Positions 1-13,000 of a stretch of DNA of 64,000 nt are shown piece by piece. The stretch comes from Eremophila alpestris peregrina (Eukaryota > Chordata > Aves > Passeriformes > Alaudidae), in NCBI GenBank assembly GCA_009792885.1, contig WMCF01000089.1:692737-756736 (forward strand), written 5' to 3'. The position numbers were made by a program, and so were the translations under genes. Below the pieces are notes generated by a model. That model worked only from the letters and a program-made list of their open reading frames with translations, was not told the origin of the DNA and searched no databases. How positions within the stretch are numbered: position 1 is the stretch's first letter; every line of letters begins with the position of its first letter.

Positions 1-1295
1 CACCCAGACTGCTCTGGCTGTTCCCTTGCAGAGGGCTTGCCAAGGCATCAGGGGGCTGCCAGCTCTCATTTAAGTGGCTATTGTCTTGCAGGTTTTTAAT
101 TCCTGTTTAGCTTGATCTTCTAGAATCTACTTCATTTTAAAACATCTTTTTTTGGCATACTTAAGACAGTTTTCCCTCTGGAAAAGAGGTGAGTGCTCAC
201 TGGTGCTTTCTCTAGCTCTGAATAGACAGATTTAGAGATTCTTACTGCCAAGAGAAGAAGACATGCAGGTGGCAACTAATCCAGTATGCAGGAATGTCAC
301 CTGCTGGGGAAGGGGATGCCATGGAACCTCCTTCCATGTACAAACAATGGTTTGTGCAGACAGGGTGTCATTTACAGTCCTGGTAAGAACATCACAGGTT
401 TTAACTCTTAAACTAAAAGCTACAGACCAGTTTTAGCTGTACCAAGAAGGTGCATACCACAGCACTTCCCCTTGAAACTTCTGTAGGGATGGCTGTGATG
501 TATCCAGTGTTTGTTCTGTTTACACACCAAGTCAGGCCCTTCAAGATGTATAGAATAATTGCAGAGGAGGAATGGGAGGTTATGCTTGAAAGGTTACCAA
601 CTCAGAGAAAAAACAGCACTGCTTCCTTAGAAGAAGGGCTAGAGCCAAATTCCAGATACTTGTTCTATCTGGCAACTGCTAGCAAAATAAGAGATTTCTT
701 AATTTGCAGTAATGGAAGAGCAATCCCAGCCAGCAGATCAGGCAACATTCTTAAAAACTTCAACTAGAGGCCACTGAAATGCCATTGGATATAGAATTTC
801 TTAAGCGTGAAAATAACAAATTGCTATGGAGCATAGTGCCACTACTCTCCTAATACCTGGAAATCTTTGTTGATATTCTGTGAGACTGCTGAGCAGAGGA
901 CTACTGGCAATAGGAGAACTATTTAAGACTTTGGTCACTTGGCCAACCACAGTCTGATCAGCACTGTGGGCAACAAGTAGGTAACAATAGCTGTAATTCT
1001 GGACTTAGGTCTCAATGGGTGCAGATGGCTCATAACAGAGCTGTTCTGCAGGGGATACTTCCTTCTATACTCCAGTTTTAGTGAACTCTTGTTAGTGACC
1101 CCCTTTCCTCTCATTTCTGGTTTACAAGTCAAAGCCACAGTGCTGACAGTCATCACGAGAAGTGGCAGCACTACAAGATCAAATCAAGTATGAGGAAGAA
1201 CTACACCAGCCAGTTTGGCTGTCCCTATCCTGCACACCTCTGGAAACGATTACAATAGCTTCCCAGCCTTCTGCACTTACATTATCTAGTCCTAC
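1..1295. other. TSTD2 intronic sequence at left edge, no exon recognised
   Basis: This stretch lies downstream (in the minus-strand sense) of the donor after TSTD2 coding exon 8. I looked for the cysteine-rich C-terminal exon expected for TSTD2 and did not find it on the minus strand. The open frames here are short and have no recognisable similarity. The simplest reading is intron, with the last coding exon or exons beyond the window. Confidence 0.6.
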
Positions 1296-4200
1296 CTGAG
1301 ATGATATCTTCATTGGAACAAATGGCGTAACGATCATCAAATACAAACAGCTTCCCCCTGTAGAATCCATCTGGAAACTCTTCTAGGTACTTGTGAATTC
1401 CACCTTTTAGCTGGTAAACCTCTCTGCACACTGCCTGTTTAAAGCATATTAGCAGAAAAGCTGAAGACCACAGCAGTGGTGGTGTGCCAGAGTTCCCAAA
1501 GCAAATGCTGTAAATGCCAGGGGTCAGTGAAAAGCAGCAGCCTCTCAGTGACCATCAGATGGCACCATCTGTGTGCAGCCACAGCCCTAGGCAGTGCCCC
1601 CAGGGAATACTGGGCACCTCCACAATGCTGGATTGTTGGCATGAACCCAACTCCTCATTTAATGTTACACTCCAGAGAAGCTGGTAACCTCCTCACCTGA
1701 GAAAGGTTTGCTGCATCACAGATCAACTGCTTTTGAACCTCCATGACCTTGTTATCCAGTTTTTATTTAGTTAACAGTTAGGAGAAGCAGAATTTCACAG
1801 GGTTCACACTGGAGAAAAATAACCCCAAGGTTTAAATCCCTGGAGAATGTTTGTGTTCTGTTCCCTTGATCCTTGAGAGAAGGATCCAGGAGAAGAGTGG
1901 GATGGAAATTTTAGAACGCAATTAAAACAATTGCTGTGCTGGATTTAGGTCTGCAACACTGGGAAAAGCACTGACTGGCTAATTTTCACCACTCTGAGAT
2001 GCTCAAGCTGTGCAGTAATGACCACAGAGCATAACCTAGACAGTCTGTGGAAAAACTGCGGAGTATTTTCAAGCCTTCCTGAAACAGTCCTCTACAAATA
2101 ACTCTTCTCAGGAAATGGCTTATGTAATTATTTTCACTGTGTGACACTAGTCCATGCAGGTCATACTGAGCCACACTGAACTATCCAGGTCCTTGACAGA
2201 CAGCATGAGACAAGCATGTGTCAGAGGCATTTGCCTCCCCACCTGCACATTCTGCAGCTCATGTAAGAATTTGCCAGCAAGACAAAAGACAGGTGCCCGT
2301 AAATCAGCCTCAACTCCCCAACACTTGTGCCCTCAGAATGACATCTTACCTTGCTCCTGAGGTAAGCAGAGCCTCTTTCACAACGAATCCCTCCTGTGCA
2401 GTACATCAGGACACGCTTGTCTTTAAAGAGCTCCAGGTTTTCATCTACGTAGCTAGGAAAATAGCTGAACTTCCTGATATCTGGAGCCAGACAGCCCTGG
2501 AAATGTCCCTGCAATTACAACAGATGGCCACGCAATTGGGTTACAAGCACTGTTACTGGTAAGGTCTGTGCCTCAAACTGGACGAAGTAACAAACCTTTG
2601 GGCTGGGATATTCAGCTCACTGCAGCTGTTTTAGGCAGCTCCTCAGCTGCATTTATGCATCAAAACCTATGTTAAAATCTGTAGGAGGATTCTGGACACA
2701 GCAAGTCTCCTCATTGAAACAAAGAGAGCTAAGCAGAACTAGTCAGAGAGAGGATAAACCACAACAGTGCAGGAGGGGTGATGTGACAGCAGGATGCCCC
2801 TTTCTTTCTGATAAGATGGGACAAGACAAAAAATCCTGAAAAACATCCCTACAAATTATGCTGCTTCAAATATTCATGCTCACGTTGTAGGGACCACATT
2901 GTTTTCTTCCTGCCCCACACTGTCTAAGCACTTTGCCAGGCAGGCTCCAGCCTGAGTTACTGAGGTCCTCTATTGCTTGTGTCTAATATTCATTACTAAA
3001 CTGAACTCTATACACATTCCAGTCAATCTGGAGTATGTAACATCTTCCAACAGTAAGGTTACACCCTCATAGTCATAAATACTTCACCCCAGCACCTGTA
3101 AAGAGGCAGGCAAGCAGCACTTACTATTTTACTTTCATAGAAGTTCCTACAGTCCAGCAAGATGGTATCACTTTGTCCTTGGGTGGCCTGAGATAAATAC
3201 TGTTCTACTTCTCTATGAAATTCCTGAGGGGATAAATGGATTCCTTTAACAAAAAACAAAACAGAACAAAAAAAAAAAAAAAAAAAAAGGAGAGGGGAAG
3301 AGGAAGAGAAGTGAGAAGCAGAACTATGAAACAATGTCACATATGAGATCAATGATCCAGATTCTCCTCAGATTTCCAAACAAAACCTTTTTTGATTGTT
3401 CACAGACTTTTAATCCCAGCTCAATCAGACAAGTTTATCCGTGTTTGGCTTCCTATTGGCAAATGAAAGAAAACACAACACTCCTCCACACCGCAAAAGA
3501 TGCAGCAGACAGGTACTTATTTCTGTAATCTTTTGTTGCATCCCCCTGGATACTCTTACAGCTGTAGAAGAGGGAGTGGCAGGTTCCATTTCTCTTTGCT
3601 CATCTGTCATTACATTTGGTGGTGCAGAAATACAATTTTTTAAATTAAGCTCTTCTTCATAACTATGGAAATTTTCCATAAATATATATTACTTTCAGCA
3701 CAACTTCAATTTACATAAAGTTTCTCAACTTTCAGGGTTTAGGACTCTTAATCTGCTGAAAAACTAAAAAGCACCACCAGCAAAATCCTTTACCTTATTA
3801 AAAAATACCCCTACAAGCAACCTGCCAGAATAATAGGAACCATCTTCATAAAATGCTGCAAAATAGGAGGAAAAGGGGGAAAAAAAAGGAAAGAAATAGC
3901 CAAACATACATCCCACAAGCTACCAAAAAAAGGGAACAAAAAATAATCTTCTTTCAAATCCACAACAAGATGCTGTGGAATTTTGGCACCAACAAAACCT
4001 CTTGGCCAAAAAAAAAAAAGCCTGAAGCTGCTCTGTTAATTGCTATTTCCTGTGCTCCTGCTTACCACCGATGTAAGCATCCTTACAGCAAATCCACAGC
4101 CAGGAACACCTTATCAGTCATAATCCACACTAAGCAGCTACAGTTAGCACAAAACAAATGCAGTCAGATGGAGTTAATGCAGAACTTGGATCTGCTTAGT

Positions 4201-7200
4201 GCAAAAGGCAGGATCATGGCTGTTGGCTCCAAAATAAGTGAGGCCAAGTCAGCAGTTCCTACCCCACAACAAGGTAACTGCTTCATGTCATCTCAACTCT
4301 CTCAGAAAACCTGAAGTTAATTCTGTAGTTTTCTGAGGCAGCTATATACCTGGCTAGCCAAAATCTGAGCCAGCAAATTTTCTGCATCAGTAACTTTTGA
4401 CTACCATTGAGATATCAACTTCACTGTATCTATTTCTATATCTGCTTCTCCTGTGTCCTGGCCATTGTGCAAAGGGAAGTATTTTAGATTAAGGTATTTT
4501 ACTTTTCACTCAGTGGAAAAACAAAGAGGCTTTATTTTTCATTACATAAACTTACCAGTTTCCTTATAAGACACTATTTTTGGATCAATGCCCATAGGTA
4601 CAATTTCTTTGAATACTCCAACTCGAAGGTCTGGGAAACAGTGAGCTCCTCCTGCACTGCTCTAGGAAACCAAAAACAAAAACAGTTCACCAAAATTTGC
4701 TTAGCGTCAAAATTAAAATTACCCACTTGCTTTAATTCAGCTCACTAGAATATGAAAATATCTTTGTGGCTGAGGGAAAGAAATGTCTTTCCTGCTGAAA
4801 TCCACACTCTAAATCCTGAAATTTAGGCAGTGGACCCCTAATGCGACCTGGAGGACAAGTGTCTTAGGCCCAGTGACTATTCTGCAGGTGAGACAGACAC
4901 CATTTGGTTGGAGGTGTGGTGATGTAGACCAAATCTTAGTCAGAAACACGTTACTACAGCACTTACCAAGATAAAGCTGAGGCCCCTACAAAAGCATGCT
5001 GATCCTGACAGGAATATTAAGTAATGTCCTCCAGTAATAGATCATGGTGCCGCATTCAGGCCCTGCAGTTCTCTCTTCCCTCTGGCACAGGACACAAGCA
5101 CAGCTGTGCCTGCAGTCAGGACATGTGTGATGGGAACAGCAGTGTTCCTACATGTGAAGGAGGTGTATGGGAGGTCAGCCAGGCACAAGATTTGTTAACA
5201 GGGGAGGCTGGCACCTCCCCCGTGCCCCAACCTCAAGCTTGGGATTTCCCCTTCAGAAGTCCTGGTAAGCCCTTTTTTGGTAGGCACCCCCACTGCAGGC
5301 TACAGGGAGTGAGAATTTCTGCAGGGCTGAGCCTTAAACATGACTTAGGCACCATCAAGTAAATAAACACTCAAAGTGCAGTGCTGGGCAGCACTGTTCC
5401 AACTGTCATGGAAATCAGTCTGCAGGAACTGTAGTGGCCACTGGGTATGTTCATAGCCCCAAGCATGGTTCTTGCTCCTCCAACCCATGTCTTCATGGCA
5501 CAGCAACCTCACTTGAGTATACAACACTCAGGAGGAACTGTGAGACAGCAAACACCACAGTCCACCAATGCATGAACACTGATGCCCAGAGAGCTCGTGC
5601 AAGGTTGAAGGTTTTGCCAAGGTCAGGGTAAAATTCCATCCCTGTTCTGTTTTTGCATCTACATATGACTATAACTAACACAACTCCTCTTGACATTCAG
5701 CCAAGCATAACAGACACTTATAAAGCTAAGACTGAATCATCACTGCAGCTCAGCATGAAATTTGAGTTTCGTAAGTTTCACTAACTCCTTTGATCTAGTT
5801 GCTTATGAAAAAATAATAGCACTCCCTGCAAATAGAACTGTGGAGAAGAGATGCTGCTTAAGCAGCAGCTTTCCTTCCTTGCAGAGAAACCAGAACCTAC
5901 AGCAGTTGGCAGTCAAAGCCTACCAGGATGCCTTACAGTGCACCAGCCACTGCTGCCCTCACCATGTGAGGACAGCAATTAGTACGTATGCTCCAGCTAG
6001 GCACTAAGTGGAGCAGGAATAAACCTCTTGACAAATCCCTGTGTGTTTTCTCTGGAAGATACCAAATCCATGGAACTGACAGTGCACCCATACAGACACC
6101 AAAGCCTGCATGAACATAAACTAACAGTACTGTTTTCAGTCAAGGATCTCAAATCAGGGTGAAGAGGACATACACTTTGCTGGGCTAAGTGTATGTCGTG
6201 ATGCCTGCTCAGTCTGGAGTAAATGCTTGTTGCAGAATGGTGGGGCTTAAGCACACTCTGTCACTCACCTGTATTGGGGGGCTTTGCAGCTGCACCCATA
6301 GCAGCCAAAGATTGTGGCAGCTGCTATCACTGCCCATGGAAACTCCTAATTCTGGTAAAAACCAGTCAAGATTTTTGGTATGGTTAAGATCCACAGACTT
6401 AGGTAAGTGGTGGGGGAGCAGAACTGCTATGGCAGAAGTAATACTGTCAAGAAGGAAAGTACTATTTTCTTGAAAATTAAATTACCCCCATTAACAATGG
6501 CTATGTGAGAACTGTTTTCATACCTTGAAATCCTCTTGACACAAAATGTTTTTGAAGAGAGGCTGGGAAAGCATAACTTTAATGTACAGACTGGTAGCTA
6601 CTTTGCTTCCACCAACTGTCCCATTAATCCCTTCTGAAGCAACTCGTACCTAGAAGGCAAAGGAGAAGCTGGGGCTGAGCCTTAGTTACAGCAAAACAGA
6701 TCACAGTGAAATTGGCAAAATATGATTGGGTGACAAAGGGCAGGTACAGGAAAACGTTCACAAAAGAGACTACTGAATAAGGAAGGAAAGTATGGTTAGA
6801 CTGAAGTTGAACATAAGGACAATAAACAGGAAAAAAAAAATCCCTCAACAATCCAGTAATCACTTCTGAGCCATTTTAAAAGAATCACATCAGGACAGTC
6901 AGAAGAGTCCATTCAATAAACAGAGAAATGCTGTATGAACAGTGACATTGCTGTTTGCAAATCCTGCAGTCAGCATTAGAATTCTCACTGGAAGTTGCCT
7001 CAGAAAGAACAATAGGCTTGTGCCCCATGACTCACACAGCTAAAAAAGAAAATGTGAATATGCATAACATCGTATCTAATATTAAATTTCAGGATGAGTC
7101 ATTTTATCTGCAGCACTGACAAATGAACAAAAGCTCTGAAGTGGGGGTGGGGGGAAGGGGGAAAGACTGAATATAAGAAGCAAGGAAAAAGCCAACTAAT

Positions 7201-9781
7201 TGGGAAGGTAAATGCTGTACCTGTCTTGGAGATAAGAGAAAAAAAAAAAAAAAGGATGAAAAGAAACTCGAACAAAACACCAACTACCAGGCAAGACAGC
7301 TGAGCAGAAAAAGAACTGATGACATTTCACCCCCAGCCCTGTGTTAATGTACCAGTGGCAGAGAGCAAGAAGCTACTTAGGAAGACAAGTCACAGATAAA
7401 AGGAGCCTCCTGCTCCACGTTGCCTTCCTTCTCCCCACAGACAGCCTAGGAACATCAGCTTTGTGAGGCTAAAATTCACCTTCTCCCACTGCCTCCAGAG
7501 GCCAGCTACCCAAGCAACTCACGTCCTTGGTCAATCCTGCCAGAAATGAAGAGAACAGACTGTGCAGGAATGGGAACTGCTATGTGTGGTCTAAGGTGTT
7601 GGCTGCTCTCACCTAATTCCCTGACAGTATGGTTTACAGCTTCATGTAGCCACTCTGACTGGGAGCCCACTGTGCACTGAGGAGGGAGGATACAGATGAG
7701 CAGGGAGTGGAGCAGGCCCAGACCCATGCTATCCCTCCAGCTTGGCCCTCAGGCTGCCTTGTGCTGCACATGCCCTTTAGCCACAGGATACACCCAGCCT
7801 GCTAATTCTGAGACACCTGCATGAAGCTCCCTGCTGACACCAGTGATTAAACCACTTTCATCTCCTGGTCTTTATCTAAGAGCGCATCACAAACTTCTCA
7901 GGTGAATATCCTTTCTGATTGATGGCAGGAGTGAGAAAAAGACTCATTTTCCTGTTTCCATCTGTAACAGTGATGGAAATGGGGTAATCCCTGCAAGGAT
8001 AGGGTCTGCATGGTGTGATGTCTGTGAGGCTCACTCAATACCACACAACCCAGGGTTCCCTGCACTAAAAGGGACAGATCTGTATTTTTTTTTTCTTGTT
8101 GTGATAGCTCTTAAACAGAATTCTAGAAGATACCTTACAGAGAATGAGTGCCTCTCTTAATGGGATCATAACAGACTAGCACCTTCTGGTGCAAAACACA
8201 CTTGGTTCTCCACATACCCCATCAGCCTGCACTAAATAAAGATGTGGGCTTTTTTCCTTAAGACTAGAACCACTGCTTCAAATCTTACCTTGCCAGTGAG
8301 ATGTAGATGCTGACACAAAGCCTTTTGCCAAGCACAGAGTTTCTCTGGATCCCTCACCTCACAGTAACAGTAGTAGAGAAGTACTTCTCCCACCTGGCTG
8401 CCCACAACATGGCAAAGGTAAGCAAATAGAAACAGAATGTTAAGAAAGAACAAAATCATACTATTAGCAGCAACCATTCAAAAAGCAGACCATTTTCTTC
8501 TTGGGGATGTATAGAGAAAAAAAAACTAAGAAACTTTGGAGATATTAGCACTGCTGGGTTTGATTTATTTCAAACAGAAGAAATGTTAACTAAAAAAAGC
8601 TCCCACACTTCTAATTCTCGGGACTGATTACAAAATTAACTTCTCTGTACTCTCACTGCCAGTGGCCTACCATATGCTCTCCCCACAGAGAGCACACAAG
8701 AATTGCTGACTTTTGTGCACACTAGCACGCCATTAAATGCTCAGTTTGCCAAAATGGCACTTGAAAACTCAAGCACTTGAGCTATCTAAATTTAAAAAGC
8801 CAAATTTTTTTGTGAGATTGCATGTTCCCACATTCTGTGTGGCACAGGCTGAACTTGGTCACAGTAAGGAACATTTACGTGAACCTTCTCCACAACTAAA
8901 TGAGCCCTTCAGGAACCTGAATGAGCAGCAGAAAGGAACCCCGTGCAAAGCATCTCCTGCTGTTCTGCTCTTTTCTATTGTGGTCCTTCCTTACAGATCC
9001 AAGCTGTCAAGCAACACCCATGTAGGCCTGCTTTACCAGCGCAGCGTGATATAGCTCAGACAGTTCAATCCCCCATTAAAACTGCAGTGGACCTAACTCT
9101 TTATATAAAGGATACCTAAAGAATCCAAAGATCTAGAGGAACACTGGGGAACACTCTTCCTGTACCTTAGAAGCGTCATTTTGCTGTATCTCATAAGAAG
9201 TACCACTGGCAGATGATCACCTACAGCTGAATACCCCCCTCCCGGACCTTCGGAGCGGCGAGGGCCTTCCTTACCTTGTCAGATCATCATAGCTGACGTG
9301 GCTTGTGTCCGGGAGCGCCCAGGAGATCTCCGGGTTGCTGCAGGGCTGTCCGCTCGGCCGGGCCGCGCTGCCCGTCGGTGCCGTGCCGCCCGCGGGGCTG
9401 CCCCCGGCCTCAGCCGGCGCCGCGCCGAGCCCCGCCTGCCGCCCGACGTCCCCGGAGTGGTGCAGGGCCACGTGCCTGTGGATGCCGGGCAGCTCCTCGA
9501 ACGCCTGCCGGCAGCACCGCCACCGCACGCCCTCTCCGCCGCCGGGACACCGCGACGCGGCCGGCACTTCCTTGGCTTTGACGAACAGAGAGAAGGCCTG
9601 GAAGGCACCGCAAGCGTCCGCGTTACCGAGGTTACAGCGCTGCCCGGCCCCGGCCCGGCGCGGCCCCGCCCTCACCCACCTTCCTGCGGGCGGCCGCGCG
9701 CTGCTTCCTGCCCGCCGCGGCCCCCTCAGCGCTGCCCCGCGGCGAGCCCGGTTCGGGCGGCACCGCCTCGCCCGGCACCAT
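1296..9781 (-). CDS. TSTD2: TSTD2, rhodanese-like domain protein, 5' eight coding exons (partial)
   Basis: Spliced gene read on the minus strand. Coding exons by similarity, GT/AG borders and phase: 9781-9680, 9597-9275, 8397-8289, 6649-6524, 4661-4556, 3243-3125, 2508-2350 and 1434-1296. All junctions keep frame, giving about 394 residues before the missing C-terminus; human TSTD2 is 516 residues. Exon 2 has a zinc-finger-like segment (RWRCCRQAF...IHRHVALHH). Exon 3 encodes GEVLLYYCY and exon 4 SEGINGTVGG, typical of the N-terminal domain found with rhodaneses. Exons 6-8 encode the rhodanese domain, with the loop YCTGGIRCERG at about residues 331-341; its first Cys (about 332) is in the catalytic-Cys position. 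The family transfers sulfur or modifies RNA in some members; the role of vertebrate TSTD2 is not established. The start at 9781 is a choice: the frame is open to another ATG at 9916. Exons 1-2 are extremely GC-rich and diverge most from human. No coding exon was found left of 1296, so the gene runs off the window. Confidence 0.93.
3268..3288. repeat. Poly-A run (21 A) next to TSTD2 exon 6
   Basis: A 21-base A homopolymer lies in TSTD2 intron 5, only about 25 bases upstream (in the gene's sense) of the acceptor of exon 6. On the minus strand it is a T run, so it doubles as part of an unusually long polypyrimidine tract for that acceptor. It may be the remains of a retroposed tail, but nothing next to it supports that. 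Confidence 0.8.
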
Positions 9782-10044
9782 CTCCACCTCTCCGCCGGGA
9801 AGCTCCCGCTTCGCTCCGCCTCCTCCCTGCCCCGGAAGCTCTCGTGTTCCGCAGGGAAGCGGGCGGGAGGCGCCGTGCCCGCCCCGGAAACAGCGCGGCC
9901 GCGGGCGGGGAAGCATTGCGCTTGCTCGGCCCGCGCGAGGTGTCTCGGCCCGGCGTTCCCCGGAGCTCCGCAGCGCTCCTCACCGCTCCTCAGCGCTCCT
10001 TCCCGGCCGCTCCTCACCGCCGCTCCTCCCGGCCGCTCCCCGAC
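9782..10044. promoter_or_regulatory. Bidirectional promoter between TSTD2 and NCBP1
   Basis: The two start codons face away from each other and are only 263 bases apart (128 if the upstream TSTD2 ATG at 9916 is used). No TATA box is evident. Visible candidate sites are ETS-type cores (CCGGAA at 9832-9837 and 9884-9889) and GC boxes (GGGCGGGAGG at 9861-9870 and GCGGGCGGGG at 9901-9910). This fits a housekeeping-type CpG-island promoter driving both genes. The transcription start sites cannot be placed from sequence alone. Confidence 0.75.
9974..10040 (+). repeat. Irregular tandem CGCTCCTC-type repeat in NCBP1 promoter/5'UTR
   Basis: Six near-identical units of CGCTCCT(C/T) begin at 9974, 9984, 9994, 10009, 10021 and 10034, the last as CGCTCCC. 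They end five bases before the NCBP1 ATG. The stretch is strongly pyrimidine-biased on the plus strand and probably lies in the NCBP1 5'UTR or core promoter. Confidence 0.75.
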
Positions 10045-13000
10045 ATGTCGCGGCGGCGGCACAGCGACGACAGCGATGGTGAGCCCCGCCGCCGCCCCCA
10101 AGGTGGCCCGGCAGGGAGGGTGGATGGGGCGGGATGGAGGAGCGGCAGGGTTTCCGCGGCGTCGGTAACGCTGTGCTCGGTGTGTTGTTGGAGCAGGGCA
10201 GCCCCACAAGAGGCGAAGGACGTCCGAGCCGTCGGAGATCGAGGAGAGGCTCGAGTCGCTCATCTGCAGGGTGGGAGAGAAGGTAGGCGGGCCGGCGGCT
10301 CGGGGGAGGTTAATCCTTGTTTTCCTCTGCCCTCTCCCCTTCCCGTGCGTGGTGTGTGGGAGCACTTTGTCTGTAGTAGCGACCATCAAAAAAAAAAAAT
10401 CAAAAGCCAAGCATATTTTATGAGATGGATTGAAAGTTGCCGGTTTTTTTGCTAAGCCACGTGCTGTGGCGGGCAAGTGCTTAAATCGTAGCGTGTTGTT
10501 TCCCAGTCAGCGATAAACGGCCCGAGAATAGTCACCAGTGCATCTAAAGGTAGGGTTGCCAATTCCAGTTTGCGAAGGACGTGAGAGCATTAACTGGCCT
10601 GCCTGCGGTACAGGTTTCCAGTCCCGACAATGGGGCTGGTGGAGGAGGGGGTGGCAGAACAAAAGATGACGGTGCTGCGAAAAACAAGGTGTTTTTGCTT
10701 CGTGCTGTGTTGTTAATCAATGCTCGGCCGCGCTACCGGGATGCTCCTGAGATGATGTCAGATTTTGCATCCCTGGGGAGCCCTGAAATTCCTAACAAGA
10801 GGAGCTTGGCGGTCGGGTGCAGCTCTTCTGAGGAGTAGCTGCTTCTCTCAGGAAAGCGAGAACAGATCTCCGCTCCTGGTGGAACCAGATTGTTGCCCTG
10901 GAAAATGAGGGGACACTAAAGGATGCTCTTGTCCAACCTCCTTGTCTTACATGTGAGAGTCGGACTAGTTCGTTTTGCCTGGTTGATGATGAAATGTTTG
11001 CTTTATTTTCATTTTAGAGTAATTCATCTTTGGAGAGCAACCTGGAGGGCCTAGCTGGTGTTTTGGAAGCTGATCTGCCAAATTACAAAAGCAAGATACT
11101 CAGAATACTGTGTACTGTGTATGTATTGAGGTGGTTTGGAAATATGGGATGTGCTTTCTTTGTGCATAAGTTCAGTGTTTGAGGTAGTTTAAAGGCCATG
11201 AGTAGTGTTAGTTCCTCATTGCTGTCATAATGTAGAGTTTATCCTACCACAAATGAAAGAAATAGAGGAATGAGCTCATTATGCACTGGGTGTAATTCAA
11301 GAAAAACACCTCTTCGCGTTGCTTTGACTTGAAATGCGTATAACGGCTCAAAACAGGTAGAAGAAACGTCAGAACTGGTCTGCAGTAGCTGCGGGAACAC
11401 AGCAGTGCTGGGCAAAATCCTGTTTACACGAGATGCTGAAGATGACCTAAGTTACTGGCTGCTAACAGTTACCTGTGTTATCTGTGATGTTTTTCTCACC
11501 TCTTTCTCTTCCCTGGCAGTGATGTGCTCATGTGTTTGTAAGCCCATTTGCTAGAGGAGAGGAACTGGGAACGTGAGGAGCAGAAACCAGGCTCTCTGGT
11601 GGCTGCCTGCTCTCCTTCCTCTCACTCACTCATGAAGTGCCTGAATAGAGATGCCATTGTCAGGGTCACTGAGTGGTGTTGAGGGAGGGGGTTGTGCAGG
11701 ATCTGTTGCAGGAGGTAATACGAGTCCGAAGGAAGGGTGTGGTACAGATTTAATAGCTACTTGATAGCTGAGGTTTTGCAGATACTTAGTCTATTTTGTA
11801 GCAGTATTTTGAATAAAAGGCAAGTAGTGGGCTTCCTTCCCCCACAGCAGAAAGATACTCCTTAAAGCACAGTTACATGCATGCAAAAATGGTAGAGGAA
11901 AATTAGTGGCCTTCTCTATGCTATGTAATAACATTATTTCTAAACTGTGAACTTAAAACAACTTCTTGTATTCTTGCAGTAAATTCTGTCACTGATACTA
12001 TTTTCCCAACCCTCTGGCATACTCGGCAGTTAGATATAAATGAAAAGCAAATATTTTAGGTGTACTAGAAAGTGGTAACTGCCTTTCTGAATGTCTGTGG
12101 TTAAAACAAACAATATTATCTGTAGATATTAACTGTGGGATAAAACTGTAAGGTCACGTTTAGCTGTCTTTCCTCGTTTCCTCATGAGGCAAGTTTAATT
12201 TACAACAAGCAGATTCTAAGATGCTGTGCAGTGGCAAATTGGCACACGATGAATAAACAACTAACTCAGTATTTCTTTTTCTGTGTCAGTGCACGTCTGC
12301 TACCAGAAAAGCTTACGGTTTACACAACATTGGTGGGGTTGCTGAACGCCAGGAACTACAATTTTGGCGGTGAATTTGTAGAAGCCATGATTCGTCAGCT
12401 TAAAGAATGTCTGAAAGTAAACATGTATAATGAAGCTGTGCATTTAGTAAGTGGAGTTTTGTTTGTCTGATTGTTTCACATCCATTTTCTTTCCTCCTTT
12501 TGCCTTTTTGCTACAGAAGAGCTGGACCTTGCAATGTATGTGTTTTGCTATCAATGTGCAGTGCACTGTAAATATTCCAAGAGGAAACGTGTGTTATGTT
12601 AGAAGTATTTTCTTCTTCAGGGACGAGGAGTCATATTACATGTGCAAAATTTATTTCCAACTGTATCTTTTTCACAGTGAAAAATCAAATTTGCTGGAAA
12701 CAGAGATGCTTCTCACTGCCTGTTCTATAGCCAAATGTAAAAGATAAAAGAAAGTCAATGCACTTTCCTTGTATTCAGAGATACAGGAGGATCTTGTGGC
12801 TCCCCTGAAAAAAGAAAATGGAAAGAAAATTAACACTGTAGTTCTTAAAAGCTATTTTTGATGGCAGGTTTCATTCTGCTGATAAGGGGTGAAGATCATC
12901 AAACAGTCAGTTTTAAGTGCTGCCCGTCTTTGAAACCATTTGTTCCATTCTTGCTGCTTATAGGTTTTGTCTGCTGAAAGGTATTAAAATTTGAGCAGTG

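Larger units (their letters stand above)
9240..10320. promoter_or_regulatory. CpG island covering the TSTD2/NCBP1 divergent start region
   Basis: GC content and CpG density rise sharply from about 9240 and fall after about 10320, in contrast to AT-rich sequence on both sides. The island covers TSTD2 coding exons 1 and 2, the shared promoter, and NCBP1 exons 1 and 2. Long open frames on both strands inside the island come from GC-rich codon composition and are not separate genes. Confidence 0.85.

Noticed and set aside
3853..4314. Plus-strand 153-codon Lys-rich frame
   Set aside because: Lies in a TSTD2 intron, antisense, and is driven by A-rich sequence. No domain recognised.
9298..10455. 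Plus-strand open frame of 385 codons, and an overlapping one of 287 codons, across the CpG island
   Set aside because: They are antisense to TSTD2 exons 1-2 and run through the NCBP1 first intron; GC-rich DNA has few stop codons. No domain and no conserved frame is visible.
9271..10476. Minus-strand frame of 401 codons
   Set aside because: Only its end (TSTD2 exon 2) is coding. The rest crosses an intron with clear splice sites and the NCBP1 start region.
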